DNA of 64,000 nt from Mariniphaga sediminis (GTDB taxonomy: Bacteria; Bacteroidota; Bacteroidia; Bacteroidales; Prolixibacteraceae), in the NCBI RefSeq assembly GCF_003573545.1, contig NZ_QWET01000014.1, positions 62,001 to 126,000 on the forward strand, read 5' to 3'. The notes under the pieces are model-generated. The model had not been told where the DNA came from. It did no database searches and saw nothing but the letters and a program-made list of their open reading frames with translations. The position numbers were made by a program, and so were the translations under genes. Below, piece after piece: positions 47,546 to 55,977 of this stretch. Positions within the stretch are counted from its first letter, which is position 1; every line of letters starts with the position of its first letter.

Positions 47546-48151
47546 CGTTTAGGCCATTAGAATAATTCCTTGAATTCAAAATTAGTAAAAAACCTTCCTG
47601 TCAGAAAATATCCTTCAATATTAATCAAAAAGCATTTTATTCAACGTTTGTATCCATATTTTCATGAATAACAACGCAAATAAAACAGAAATTATACACG
47701 ATTTTTAAAAGAATCTCATTTTCATACTCAGTATCTGTGCATCTGATTTTTAAAAGCTTCCCTTCCTTCATCATCATTTACACTCAAATTAATTCTTCTC
47801 ATTTTCAAATAATTAAATGGTTTCCTCAATACAAAAGTACGCCAATGCTGTTAAATGGCAGCTACAGAAATATGACACTTCCGTTACATTCATTCACAGT
47901 ATTCCCGTTCAAAAAATAATTAACCAGTGCTTTTACCACTTTTGATTAATTTGTTTACTTCTCCTAAAAACACTACCGTACATACAAAAGTCAAAAAAAG
48001 ATACTTGATAATTTTGATGCATTGATCCTGTGAATGGTTTTAGATAAGGCAAATTTTCGTAATTTCGGCGTATTCATTTTTTGTTTTCAAACCTCTATGT
48101 TACATTCAAGGAATGCAGAATACCTGAAAAAATTGAATAAAACTGACATTT
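47546..48151. other. 606-base divergent intergenic region
   Basis: No gene is seen between the sigma factor gene and the orphan lipoprotein. The region is AT-rich. It holds three exact TAnnTTTG boxes: TAATTTTG (47577-47584) and TACTTTTG (47832-47839) on the minus strand and TAATTTTG (48009-48016) on the plus strand. A 12-base direct repeat, GATTTTTAAAAG, occurs at 47700 and 47745. Confidence 0.6.
47577..47584 (-). promoter_or_regulatory. Candidate -7 box for the sigma/fecR/sus run
   Basis: TAATTTTG matches the Bacteroidota -7 consensus TAnnTTTG and stands 31 bases before the sigma factor ATG. The -33 region, TTTTC 19 bases upstream, is a partial match to TTTG. It could be the start of the long minus-strand transcript. 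Confidence 0.45.
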
Positions 48152-48847
48152 ATGAAAAATCTGGTATTAATAACATTAACCATGTTGTTTGCCCTGTTTT
48201 CCTGCAACGATAAAAACATGAACCAACCTGACCCCATGAGTTTTACCTCGGACTTTGAAGCCGACAGCGATGGATGGATCGGTGATTTTGCCGATTACCC
48301 GGCGGGAGAAGAAGCATTTTATGAGTTGACGTTTGAACGTGACACCCTTCCCGGGCCACTCGAACAAAACCAATGGGCGCTAAAATTGTCGGGCAATAAC
48401 CATAGCGACGATCTTTTTATGTTCGTTAAAAAGAAGGTAACAGGCCTGGAGCCAAACACGGTTTATTATACAACGTTTACCGTCGAATTTGCTTCCAATA
48501 TCCCTGATGGAATGGCAGGCGTAGGTGGCAGTCCGGGGGAATCGGTTTATATTAAAGTCGGAGGAGCACCATTAGAACCCAAAAAAATGATTGAAGACAA
48601 CAATCATTACCGCATGAACATCGATAAGGCCAACCAAAACGAAGACGGCGAGAACATGAAGGTAATCGGCGATTTCTCCAACGACACCGAAGAAGCGGTT
48701 TACACATTAAAAACCGTTACCAACGAAAATCCCTTCGGTATAAGTACTGACGAAAACGGAACACTGTGGGTCATCGTAGGAACCGAATCAGGGTTTGAAG
48801 CGACCACCACCATCTATTATAATTCAGTAACGGTCGAATTTTACTAA
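48152..48847 (+). CDS. Hypothetical lipoprotein, predicted beta-sandwich
   Basis: A 231-residue lipoprotein (Cys18 in ALFSC) that I do not recognise as a named family. The mature protein begins with a linker and then FTSDFEADSDGWIGDFADYP, a phrase seen at the start of jelly-roll domains, and it ends with a strand TIYYNSVTVEFY, so a single beta-sandwich of about 200 residues is likely. It is alone on the plus strand, divergent from the sigma factor and convergent with the PorX gene. It may be a surface ligand-binding or structural lipoprotein. A TAATTTTG box lies 136 bases upstream, with no clear -33 match. Confidence 0.7.
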   Translation: MKNLVLITLTMLFALFSCNDKNMNQPDPMSFTSDFEADSDGWIGDFADYPAGEEAFYELTFERDTLPGPLEQNQWALKLSGNNHSDDLFMFVKKKVTGLEPNTVYYTTFTVEFASNIPDGMAGVGGSPGESVYIKVGGAPLEPKKMIEDNNHYRMNIDKANQNEDGENMKVIGDFSNDTEEAVYTLKTVTNENPFGISTDENGTLWVIVGTESGFEATTTIYYNSVTVEFY

Positions 48848-48944
48848 TTCTCATTTCTTTATAACTGCCGGCTTTCAACGGAAAAATATGAACCCTGCAC
48901 CATAAATAATGTTGCGAAAGTGCCCCTTTCTCTCATGGCTCGTT

Positions 48945-50501
48945 TCACCCTTTTGGCACCATGGTAACAAGCGGGACAATCATCTCTTCCAGGGAAATGC
49001 CCCCATGCTGAAATGTATCTTTATAATAGTTGGCGTAATAGTTATAATTGTTCGGATAAGCGAAAAAGTCGCTGTTGTGGGCAAAGATGTAACTGGTGCT
49101 TACATTACGTGAAGGCAGAAACGCCAACCGCGGATCGCGCACTTCAAACACGTGTTTCGATTTGAAATTTAAATTTCTTCCCAGCTTATAACGCAGATTG
49201 GTATTGGTCTCCCGGTCGCCAATCACTTTCACCGCGTTATCGACCCTGATAGCGCCATGGTCGGTGGTTAACACCAGTTTAATATTATTCCCGGCCAGGC
49301 TGCGGATGAGTTCGCGTAATGCAGAATGATTGATCCAACTTAGTGTCAGCGATCGGTAAGCTTTTTCGTTGTTGGCCAGCTCACGGATCATTTCCATTTC
49401 GGTTCGTGCATGCGAAATCATATCCACAAAGTTGAGAACCATCACCGAAAGGTCGCTGTCCAGAATATTGTTGAGGCTTTCGGAGGTCTGCCTATCACGT
49501 CGGATTCCCGAAACTTTTTCAAAATAAAGCTTTTCTTTCCGGCGATGGCGTTCCAACTGTTTTCGCAGCAATTCTTCCTCATGCCGGTTTTTATTCCCTT
49601 CGTTGTCGTCATCTTCCCATAACTCAGGATATACTTTTTCGATTTCTGCCGGCAGAAGGCCGGAAAACATGGCATTACGCGCATACATGGTAGCTGTGGG
49701 CAAAATGCTCAGGTAAAGTTCATCCGAATCAATCCTGAAATATTCTTCAAACACAGGACTAATGGTGCGCCACTGGTCAAAACGCAGGTTATCTATCACA
49801 AGTACAAAAACCTTTTGCCCGTTATCAAGCAGGGGAAATATCTTATGCTGAAATACGTCGTAAGAAAGCATCGGTCTTTCACCCAAATCTTTGTTCAACC
49901 ACTGGAGGTAATTTTCTTTAATGAATTTAAAAAATGCTTTATTGGCATCGTCTTTTTGCATGGCCAGCACCTGGTCCATTGCATTGTCTTCCGAACCGGC
50001 CAGTTCAAGTTCCCAGAAAACCAGTTTTTTGTAAACATCCAGCCATTCATCGAAATTGAGCCTTTCATTAATTCGCATGCCAATTTGTGAAAACTGCATT
50101 TGATAAGCCGAAGTTGTTTGCTGTGTAACCAGTCGTTTCTGGTCGATATTTTTTTTGAGAGAAAGGAGAATCTGTTTGGGATTAACCGGTTTGATGAGGT
50201 AATCGGCAATTTTTGAACCGATTGCTTCGTCCATTATATTTTCTTCCTCACTCTTGGTAATCATTACCACCGGTGTATTAGGTGCCAGGGCCTTTATTTG
50301 AGTGAGTGTTTCCAGCCCGGTCATTCCCGGCATATTTTCATCAAGAAAAATAGTATCGAAAAACTTCTCCTTCACCCGTTCCACTGCATCCAGCCCGTTG
50401 TTTGCTGTTTCCACTTCATAATCTTTACTCTCCAGAAAAATGATGTGTGCACGCAGCAAATCAATCTCGTCATCAACCCAAAGTATTCGTGGCTTCCTCA
50501 T
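48945..50501 (-). CDS. porX: PorX-type response regulator with PglZ phosphatase domain
   Basis: About 518 residues from the ATG at 50501; the frame extends upstream but MRKPRILWVDDE is the natural start of the receiver. Residues 1-120 are a CheY-like receiver with acid patch Asp10-Asp11-Glu12, phospho-acceptor Asp54 in IFLDENMPGM and switch Thr/Lys in MITKSEEE. A helical bundle follows, then a PglZ domain of the alkaline phosphatase fold (VFVLVIDNLRFDQWR, PTATMYARNAMFSG with the predicted Thr nucleophile, NFVDMISHART, TTDHGAIRV). This architecture is that of PorX, which with PorY controls type IX secretion genes. It follows porW by 83 bases. Confidence 0.93.
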   Translation of the reverse strand: MRKPRILWVDDEIDLLRAHIIFLESKDYEVETANNGLDAVERVKEKFFDTIFLDENMPGMTGLETLTQIKALAPNTPVVMITKSEEENIMDEAIGSKIADYLIKPVNPKQILLSLKKNIDQKRLVTQQTTSAYQMQFSQIGMRINERLNFDEWLDVYKKLVFWELELAGSEDNAMDQVLAMQKDDANKAFFKFIKENYLQWLNKDLGERPMLSYDVFQHKIFPLLDNGQKVFVLVIDNLRFDQWRTISPVFEEYFRIDSDELYLSILPTATMYARNAMFSGLLPAEIEKVYPELWEDDDNEGNKNRHEEELLRKQLERHRRKEKLYFEKVSGIRRDRQTSESLNNILDSDLSVMVLNFVDMISHARTEMEMIRELANNEKAYRSLTLSWINHSALRELIRSLAGNNIKLVLTTDHGAIRVDNAVKVIGDRETNTNLRYKLGRNLNFKSKHVFEVRDPRLAFLPSRNVSTSYIFAHNSDFFAYPNNYNYYANYYKDTFQHGGISLEEMIVPLVTMVPKG

Positions 50502-50542
50502 ATTCACATTATTAATTGTTTTCGATTGTGGTAAAATTACAA

Positions 50543-50574
50543 ACAAAATAAGAGTGGGGGCAAGGCTTAACAAA
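50543..50574 (-). promoter_or_regulatory. Possible promoter before porX
   Basis: On the minus strand TTTG is followed after 20 bases by TATTTTGT, one base short of the TAnnTTTG consensus. A start near 50536 would give a leader of about 35 bases, allowing porX to be read without porW. Confidence 0.35.
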
Positions 50575-50584
50575 CTTTAACCCG

Positions 50585-53500
50585 TTACTCGTTCAAATAG
50601 GTAAGTTTGTAAAAGTTCATGTAGTCAGTAATATTCTTTTCGCGCAGGAACACCTCAAAATTCCCGGTCGAAATCAGAAAATTACGGTAGCTGGCCGATC
50701 CAAGCGGTGCGTAGAGATCACGGTTTTGCACCACCGTTTGTGAATAGCGGGTAGCCGCTTCCCTGTCCGGAAGGCCTGAAACTACAATGGCAACCCTAAA
50801 TTCATCAACAGGCATTTCTTCTATTTTCATGGATGTTCCTCCGCCTGCCGTGTTGAACTGCTCTATTCCGCTAATAAACGATGCTTTATCAACTCCTTCA
50901 GCAGGAATCACAAAAACAAAATAGTGAGGTTTCTCTATGTCCGTGCTGTAAGGACCCGAATACGATTCTGCCGTCTCCTGTTCCTCTTCTACCCCGGACT
51001 GGCTTTCTGCCGGAGCCGTTTGCCCCTCCTGCCGGGGGGTGGCTGGTTGCGGGGCAGTACCCCGCTGAATGTAATTACTACGGAAGAAGTTGATGTAATC
51101 TTCCACCTTATTTTCTTCGATAAGCTTTTGAAGATTTTCCCCTGTAATAAGGAAATTCCGGTAGGTAGTTTGCCCTAACGGTTCAAAAAGGCTGCGCGTA
51201 ATTACCACTTTCCTGAAATATGACATGGCTTCGTTCAGAGAAGGTATTCCCTGTACCACCATTAACTGGTAATCACCAACTTGTTTTATCTGGAGTGCAA
51301 GGTTCCACACCCTGAATTCACTGCGGTTAAACTGGGCAAATCCGTTCATCGCCTGACGAAGGGAAAGTTTCTTATCTTTTACTGCCAATACAAAATTCTG
51401 CGTTGTATCAATATCAGTCTCAAACAGCGAGCTTGCACCGGTCTCCACAACCCTGAACTCACCCCGTTCGCGCAACATTTGTTCCTCTTCCCGGGCCCGT
51501 GCCATCAATTCTTCCGGCGAAATCTCCGGTTCCTCATCGCTAAAGTCGGGACCCACATAGCGGCTGTAATTTTTTACGAAAAATTTCAGGTAATCGGCCA
51601 TCGAACCTTCCGAAAGAATTTGCCGGTAGTTGGCTGAAGAAATGGCAAAATTCACATAATCAATCCCATTTAAAGTCCTGAAAACAGGAGCATTTCGAAT
51701 AATAGCCCGATGGTAAATAACCCCGTCTTCCTTGTTATTGAGCGAACGTACCACCACCAGGTTGGTTTTTTCGTTCAATGCTTCGGTTTCAATGTCGAAA
51801 TCTATTTTAGTGTAGTGGTCGATGTTGTAGTTGGCAATATCGAATTTCAACCTGTCCAAATCCACTTCAGCCCGGAGGGGGAATGCAATAACAAAATAGT
51901 GAAGTAAATCTTCATCATACGAAAATCTACCTCCAAACTCATCATTCTCCATCCGTTCGGCCAACAGAATCTCTTCGTTCTGAATTTCTTCGTTAATGTA
52001 TCCCATATCCACCAGTTTCTGGTAATCGGCCAGTGTACTATCCTGAATAAGGGTCAGAATCTCCGTTGCCAGAGGAGTGGGTTCCGCCTTGGGCCATGTT
52101 TCGATATACTCTTTCAGAGACCTTTCAAAGTTATGAATATCAGTTTGAGTCCCCCATGCAATCATTTCCATAAAATCAATTTTGGGGATGATCAGACTGT
52201 CGGGTTTCATTCCCTTCATTGATTTTGTAAGTCCAATTACATTTTGGTAATGGCCGGAACGGTAATTCCGGAACGTTTCTTCGTAAAGACGGTTCAGGCT
52301 GTCGGTGCGGGCCTCCATCTCAATAAAAAAGTTGGGATTCACCAGGTATTGCGCATATTTACTTTCGGGGAATTTGGAAATGATGAGATCCCGGTAGTAA
52401 TTCGATTTTTGCTTATCCCCCATCAATTCGTACAAGTCATAAAGATCGAAATAAGCCGAAAGTTGGTAAATATTACCGGGATAGCGCTCCATTAGTTCCT
52501 CGAATGATTTGGCCGAACGTTCGTAGTTGGAGAATTCCGACTTGTAAATTTTCCCGGCGTTATAAAGGGCGTCTCTTATCCGATCATGAGAAATCTTCAT
52601 CAATGAGTCGGTAAGCGGCAAATCCTGGGTGTAATATTCTTTTTGAAGCGGGTCTTCCACACGCTGAACTATTAGAGAAGAATCAACGGCTTCGCCCATT
52701 TCGTCCATGTCATCCATTGAAATGGTACTTTTGTTTGATCTCCTCCAGTTATCCGCTAAAGTCCGTTTTCCCCAACGCTGCTGGAAAGTCACCTGCCCGT
52801 AGGCCACTGTTTGCGGATTGTAAAAATACCATCCAGCTCCCTGCTGGTCGGTTCCCATACCCATCCGGTAGCGGTTGGAACGGTAATACCCTTGCTCTCT
52901 CTGTCCCTGTAGCGCCAGGCTTTCCAGATTACGCTGTTTCTCCTGCTCATCCCTCATCAACTTCGCAATCAAAGCCTCCCTTTGCATTTCCGGCATTTTC
53001 GCAATGCGTTGCAAACTGTCCTCGCGTTCCACAGTCAGCACATTCTCAACCAAATTTGTAAGACTGCGGTACTGGGAATAAAGTTTGGGATAATCCGGAT
53101 ACGTATCGTCAATGATAATCATGGCGCTGTCGTAGTACGCCTGTGCATCCCTGTAATTTTGATCTTCAAAATGAATACCAGCCACGGTAATGGCCGACTG
53201 CGCCCTTTGAAACGGGTTATTGTAACTACTGGCTACCGAACTACTGTAATTTTCAATGGCCAAATCGCGGCTGCCTTCCCTGAAAAATATATTCCCCAGC
53301 GCATAATAAATCTGGTCACGAAATTCCACATTCTTTTTGTCGCGCAACATTCTCCGGAGATCCTTTTTCGTCTTTTCCACATCGCCACCTTCAGAAAAAA
53401 CACCGGCTGCATTAATTTTTGCATTGAAAGCCATCCGGTAATCAGGATTAAGCCGGGTAACCTTTTGGTAAGCTTTTGCAGCCAGCATGGGTTTATCTAT

Positions 53501-54265
53501 TTCTTCGTACAGTTGCGCCACAATATACTGCAACCGCGACTTTTGCCTTTTCCAGAAGGTTTTACCCAGAGCAATATCAATAAACTTGATGGCTTCGGCA
53601 TACTCCTGCTGTTTCATATAATAATCGGCTGTGGCAATGGCAAGCTCCCGTTCCAGTTTGCCCGGAAAATCAGTGTCATTCTGAACAGCCTGAATAACTT
53701 CAGATGCTTCTGTAAACCGTTCCAATTCGGAGTAGCTTCTAATGAGCCATATTTGTGCTTCGTGCCGGGCATCGCCGTCAGGATACTTTCGAAGAATGAA
53801 GGAAAGATTGTCGATGGCAGCCATAAAATTATGCTGGTAGTAATAGGCTTTGCCCATCAGCAGGTAACTGTCGTCAATCCAGGTATTAAATTCCTCCTGG
53901 CTGGCAAACTCCTGGTAACGGCGGGTTCGTTTTCTCCGGCGTTTGGGTTTTTCTGTAATCGAATGAAGCTCAATCAACTTCGAAGCCTTGATAACGGCAT
54001 TATCCATATCAGATTTTGCCAGGTTGCCCGCCGAAGGATCACTTATTTTGTAAATAGGCAACAACCGGGTAAAGTCGTCTTCAATACTTGTTTCAACCCG
54101 CTCTGCTCCTTCCTTAAAACTTTCATTGGCATTAAAGTAAACATTATACTGCGACGTAACTTTATGGTACGTACGCGATGCAAATGTATTCTTCTCGGTA
54201 GAACACCTTTGAAAGAGTGGCAACAAGAGCAGTAGTCCGATTGTATGTAGTAAAAATCGCTTCAA
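50585..54265 (-). CDS. porW: PorW/SprE-type type IX secretion lipoprotein with TPR repeats
   Basis: A 1226-residue lipoprotein (Cys21 in FQRCS). Residues about 25-720 are TPR-like helical repeats starting ASRTYHKVTSQYNVYFNANE, the recognised opening of PorW/SprE, a lipoprotein needed for type IX secretion and gliding. The C-terminal third is unusual to the eye: three copies of a domain of about 115 residues at 789-903, 950-1068 and 1109-1226, each closing with a motif like YRNFLIS...DYxxFF..NY, joined by acidic and Pro/Gln-rich linkers. It is longer than the SprE and PorW proteins I remember. It lies 62 bases after mrp and 83 bases before porX, so these could form one transcript. Confidence 0.9.
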   Translation of the reverse strand: MKRFLLHTIGLLLLLPLFQRCSTEKNTFASRTYHKVTSQYNVYFNANESFKEGAERVETSIEDDFTRLLPIYKISDPSAGNLAKSDMDNAVIKASKLIELHSITEKPKRRRKRTRRYQEFASQEEFNTWIDDSYLLMGKAYYYQHNFMAAIDNLSFILRKYPDGDARHEAQIWLIRSYSELERFTEASEVIQAVQNDTDFPGKLERELAIATADYYMKQQEYAEAIKFIDIALGKTFWKRQKSRLQYIVAQLYEEIDKPMLAAKAYQKVTRLNPDYRMAFNAKINAAGVFSEGGDVEKTKKDLRRMLRDKKNVEFRDQIYYALGNIFFREGSRDLAIENYSSSVASSYNNPFQRAQSAITVAGIHFEDQNYRDAQAYYDSAMIIIDDTYPDYPKLYSQYRSLTNLVENVLTVEREDSLQRIAKMPEMQREALIAKLMRDEQEKQRNLESLALQGQREQGYYRSNRYRMGMGTDQQGAGWYFYNPQTVAYGQVTFQQRWGKRTLADNWRRSNKSTISMDDMDEMGEAVDSSLIVQRVEDPLQKEYYTQDLPLTDSLMKISHDRIRDALYNAGKIYKSEFSNYERSAKSFEELMERYPGNIYQLSAYFDLYDLYELMGDKQKSNYYRDLIISKFPESKYAQYLVNPNFFIEMEARTDSLNRLYEETFRNYRSGHYQNVIGLTKSMKGMKPDSLIIPKIDFMEMIAWGTQTDIHNFERSLKEYIETWPKAEPTPLATEILTLIQDSTLADYQKLVDMGYINEEIQNEEILLAERMENDEFGGRFSYDEDLLHYFVIAFPLRAEVDLDRLKFDIANYNIDHYTKIDFDIETEALNEKTNLVVVRSLNNKEDGVIYHRAIIRNAPVFRTLNGIDYVNFAISSANYRQILSEGSMADYLKFFVKNYSRYVGPDFSDEEPEISPEELMARAREEEQMLRERGEFRVVETGASSLFETDIDTTQNFVLAVKDKKLSLRQAMNGFAQFNRSEFRVWNLALQIKQVGDYQLMVVQGIPSLNEAMSYFRKVVITRSLFEPLGQTTYRNFLITGENLQKLIEENKVEDYINFFRSNYIQRGTAPQPATPRQEGQTAPAESQSGVEEEQETAESYSGPYSTDIEKPHYFVFVIPAEGVDKASFISGIEQFNTAGGGTSMKIEEMPVDEFRVAIVVSGLPDREAATRYSQTVVQNRDLYAPLGSASYRNFLISTGNFEVFLREKNITDYMNFYKLTYLNE

Positions 54266-54327
54266 AAACAGTTTTTAAATGGCTTTAGGAATAAACTCTG
54301 ATTTTGGTATAATATTGTAGAAAACAT

Positions 54328-55443
54328 TCATTTCCGGGTAATCTTCACTTTTTTGGTTGGGGCCCGTTCGATATTACGTAAATGAACCTGGTGCATCACG
54401 CTTTTTGCCACATCGGCAAATGCCATTCCGTTAACTGAGTCGGCATTTGCAGCAATTGGAACACCCTGGTCTCCTCCTTCCCGGATACTTTGCACAATTG
54501 GAATCTGCCCGAGCAACTTCAAGCCAAGTTTCTCAGCCAGCATTTTCCCTCCGTCTTTCCCGAAAATGTAATATTTGTTATCGGGCAGTTCAGCTGGAGT
54601 AAACCATGCCATGTTTTCCACCAGTCCGAGCACCGGAACATCAATGGATTTGCTCCGGAACATACTTGCTCCCCGCACCACGTCGGCCAGCGCAACATCC
54701 TGCGGAGTGGTAACAATTACCGCACCGGTCACCGGAAGCGTTTGAACCAACGTAAGGTGAATATCGCTTGTACCGGGAGGCAGGTCTATAAGCATGTAGT
54801 CCAATTCGCCCCAGTTGGCATCCATTATCAGTTGTTTCAGTGCATTCGAAGCCATCGGGCCCCGCCAGATAACTGCACTGTCCGAATCAACAAAAAAACC
54901 GATGGAAAGAAATTTTACCCCGTATTTCTCCAGGGGAACAATCATGTCGCGGCCATCAATTTTTACACCGGCAGGACGGGAATCTTCCGAGCCAAACATT
55001 TTGGGAATGGAAGGGCCAAAAATATCGGCGTCAATCAACCCCACCCTGGCGCCGGATTTGGCAAGGGCCACAGCAAGGTTTACGGCTACGGTTGATTTCC
55101 CCACGCCGCCTTTTCCCGAAGCAACGGCCACAATGTTTTTAACCCCCGGCAATACCGGACGTTCCATATTGTGGATATATTTTACCGCAATGTTATCTTC
55201 AATCTCCACCTGTTCGCCTACAAATGTTTTAATTGCCTTTTCACATTCCAGCACCAGAGATTCAATATTCGGATCATCACTTTTCTGAAAAACCAACGAA
55301 AAATTAACCCGTTGACCGGCAATCCGTATTTCCTGAACCATGTCCATCGAAACAACGTCCTCGTCACTACCCGGATACTTAACCGTTCGCAAAGCATCAG
55401 TAACATTTTTAGGGACAATTAACTTACGTGGTATATCATTCAT
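54328..55443 (-). CDS. mrp: Mrp/ApbC-family iron-sulfur carrier ATPase
   Basis: A 371-residue P-loop protein. Residues about 1-95 are a MIP18/DUF59 domain, and 109-118 hold the deviant Walker A SGKGGVGKST. Further family motifs are LIDADIFGPSIPKMFG, DLPPGTSDIHLTLVQ and VTTPQDVALADV. It should bind and deliver an iron-sulfur cluster in the cytoplasm. The usual C-terminal Cys-x-x-Cys is absent: the region reads ENMAWFTPAELPDNKYY with no cysteine, which I believe is normal for Bacteroidota homologues. It has its own TAGTTTTG -7 box, divergent from the DUF1232 gene. Confidence 0.94.
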   Translation of the reverse strand: MNDIPRKLIVPKNVTDALRTVKYPGSDEDVVSMDMVQEIRIAGQRVNFSLVFQKSDDPNIESLVLECEKAIKTFVGEQVEIEDNIAVKYIHNMERPVLPGVKNIVAVASGKGGVGKSTVAVNLAVALAKSGARVGLIDADIFGPSIPKMFGSEDSRPAGVKIDGRDMIVPLEKYGVKFLSIGFFVDSDSAVIWRGPMASNALKQLIMDANWGELDYMLIDLPPGTSDIHLTLVQTLPVTGAVIVTTPQDVALADVVRGASMFRSKSIDVPVLGLVENMAWFTPAELPDNKYYIFGKDGGKMLAEKLGLKLLGQIPIVQSIREGGDQGVPIAANADSVNGMAFADVAKSVMHQVHLRNIERAPTKKVKITRK

Positions 55444-55468
55444 TTCAATTCTGTTTTTTAAGAGACTA

Positions 55469-55476
55469 CAAAACTA
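55469..55476 (-). promoter_or_regulatory. -7 box for mrp
   Basis: TAGTTTTG on the minus strand matches TAnnTTTG and lies 26 bases before the mrp ATG. No clear TTTG at -33 is seen. It stands back to back with the box at 55483, leaving 6 bases between the two. Confidence 0.5.
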
Positions 55477-55482
55477 AAAAAA

Positions 55483-55490
55483 TATCTTTG
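55483..55490 (+). promoter_or_regulatory. -7 box for the DUF1232 gene
   Basis: TATCTTTG matches TAnnTTTG exactly, 40 bases before the ATG. The -33 position is T-rich (gttttttaag) rather than TTTG. Confidence 0.55.
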
Positions 55491-55513
55491 TGTTATTTGT
55501 TTCTAGATGTTCC

Positions 55514-55521
55514 AAAGGAGG
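55514..55521 (+). promoter_or_regulatory. Strong Shine-Dalgarno before the DUF1232 gene
   Basis: AAAGGAGG, a near-perfect anti-16S match, stands 9 bases before the ATG at 55531. Most genes in this window lack such a site, so it fixes this start and suggests efficient translation. Confidence 0.7.
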
Positions 55522-55530
55522 GATTATTGA

Positions 55531-55914
55531 ATGAATAAAAATCAGTTTGTAAAATATTTTTCAGAAGAATCGCTTTGGGAGAAAATAAAACAATTTTCCA
55601 AATCAGCCGGGGTAAAGGTAGTTTACGCTGTTTTACTCCTATACTATGTGATGAATGACAAACGGGTAAGTTTAAAAACCAAACTGTCGATTGCCGCGGC
55701 GCTCGGTTATTTTATCCTTCCTACGGATGCCATTTTCGATTTGACGCCCCTGATTGGCTATTCCGACGATTTAGGGGTGCTTCTGTTTGCGCTTACACAA
55801 GTTTCATCGAACATTACTCCCGAAATAAAGGAAAAGGCCCGAAAAAAACTGACCAACTGGTTTGGCGAAATAAAAGAAGAAGAACTCCGGGATTTGGAAG
55901 ACAAAATCGGTTAG
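55531..55914 (+). CDS. DUF1232 (YkvA-like) small membrane protein
   Basis: A 127-residue protein. The DUF1232 core has KTKLSIAAALGYFILPTDAI followed by FDLTPLIGYSDDLGVLLFAL, the family signature in which Pro-x-Asp and Asp-Asp sit between two hydrophobic helices. The charged C-terminus ends in a coiled-coil-like EIKEEELRDLEDKIG. Function of the family is unknown; it is predicted to be at the membrane. It is read from a promoter back to back with that of mrp and has an unusually strong ribosome-binding site. The TauE-like gene follows with its own promoter. Confidence 0.88.
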   Translation: MNKNQFVKYFSEESLWEKIKQFSKSAGVKVVYAVLLLYYVMNDKRVSLKTKLSIAAALGYFILPTDAIFDLTPLIGYSDDLGVLLFALTQVSSNITPEIKEKARKKLTNWFGEIKEEELRDLEDKIG

Positions 55915-55927
55915 CAGATACCGCAGG

Positions 55928-55958
55928 TTGGCTTCCCGGCTGTTTTCTTTTACCTTTG
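55928..55958 (+). promoter_or_regulatory. Promoter of the TauE/SafE gene
   Basis: TTGG (55928-55931) and TACCTTTG (55951-55958) are separated by 19 bases, matching the Bacteroidota -33/-7 layout well. Initiation about 7 bases beyond the -7 box leaves a leader of only about 12 bases before the ATG at 55978. Confidence 0.6.
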
Positions 55959-55977
55959 CCCGCTAAAATCCTGCATA

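Noticed and set aside
47700-47756. Direct repeat GATTTTTAAAAG, two copies 45 bases apart
   Set aside because: Low-complexity AT sequence; expected by chance in such a region.
52982-54235. Plus-strand open frame of 417 codons opposite porW
   Set aside because: It lies wholly within a well-supported gene and has no recognisable domain; it mirrors the codon pattern of porW.
54490-54600. Loss of Mrp function because the C-terminal Cys-x-x-Cys is missing
   Set aside because: The replacement ENMAWFTPAELP is, to my knowledge, normal in Bacteroidota Mrp, so it is not evidence of decay.
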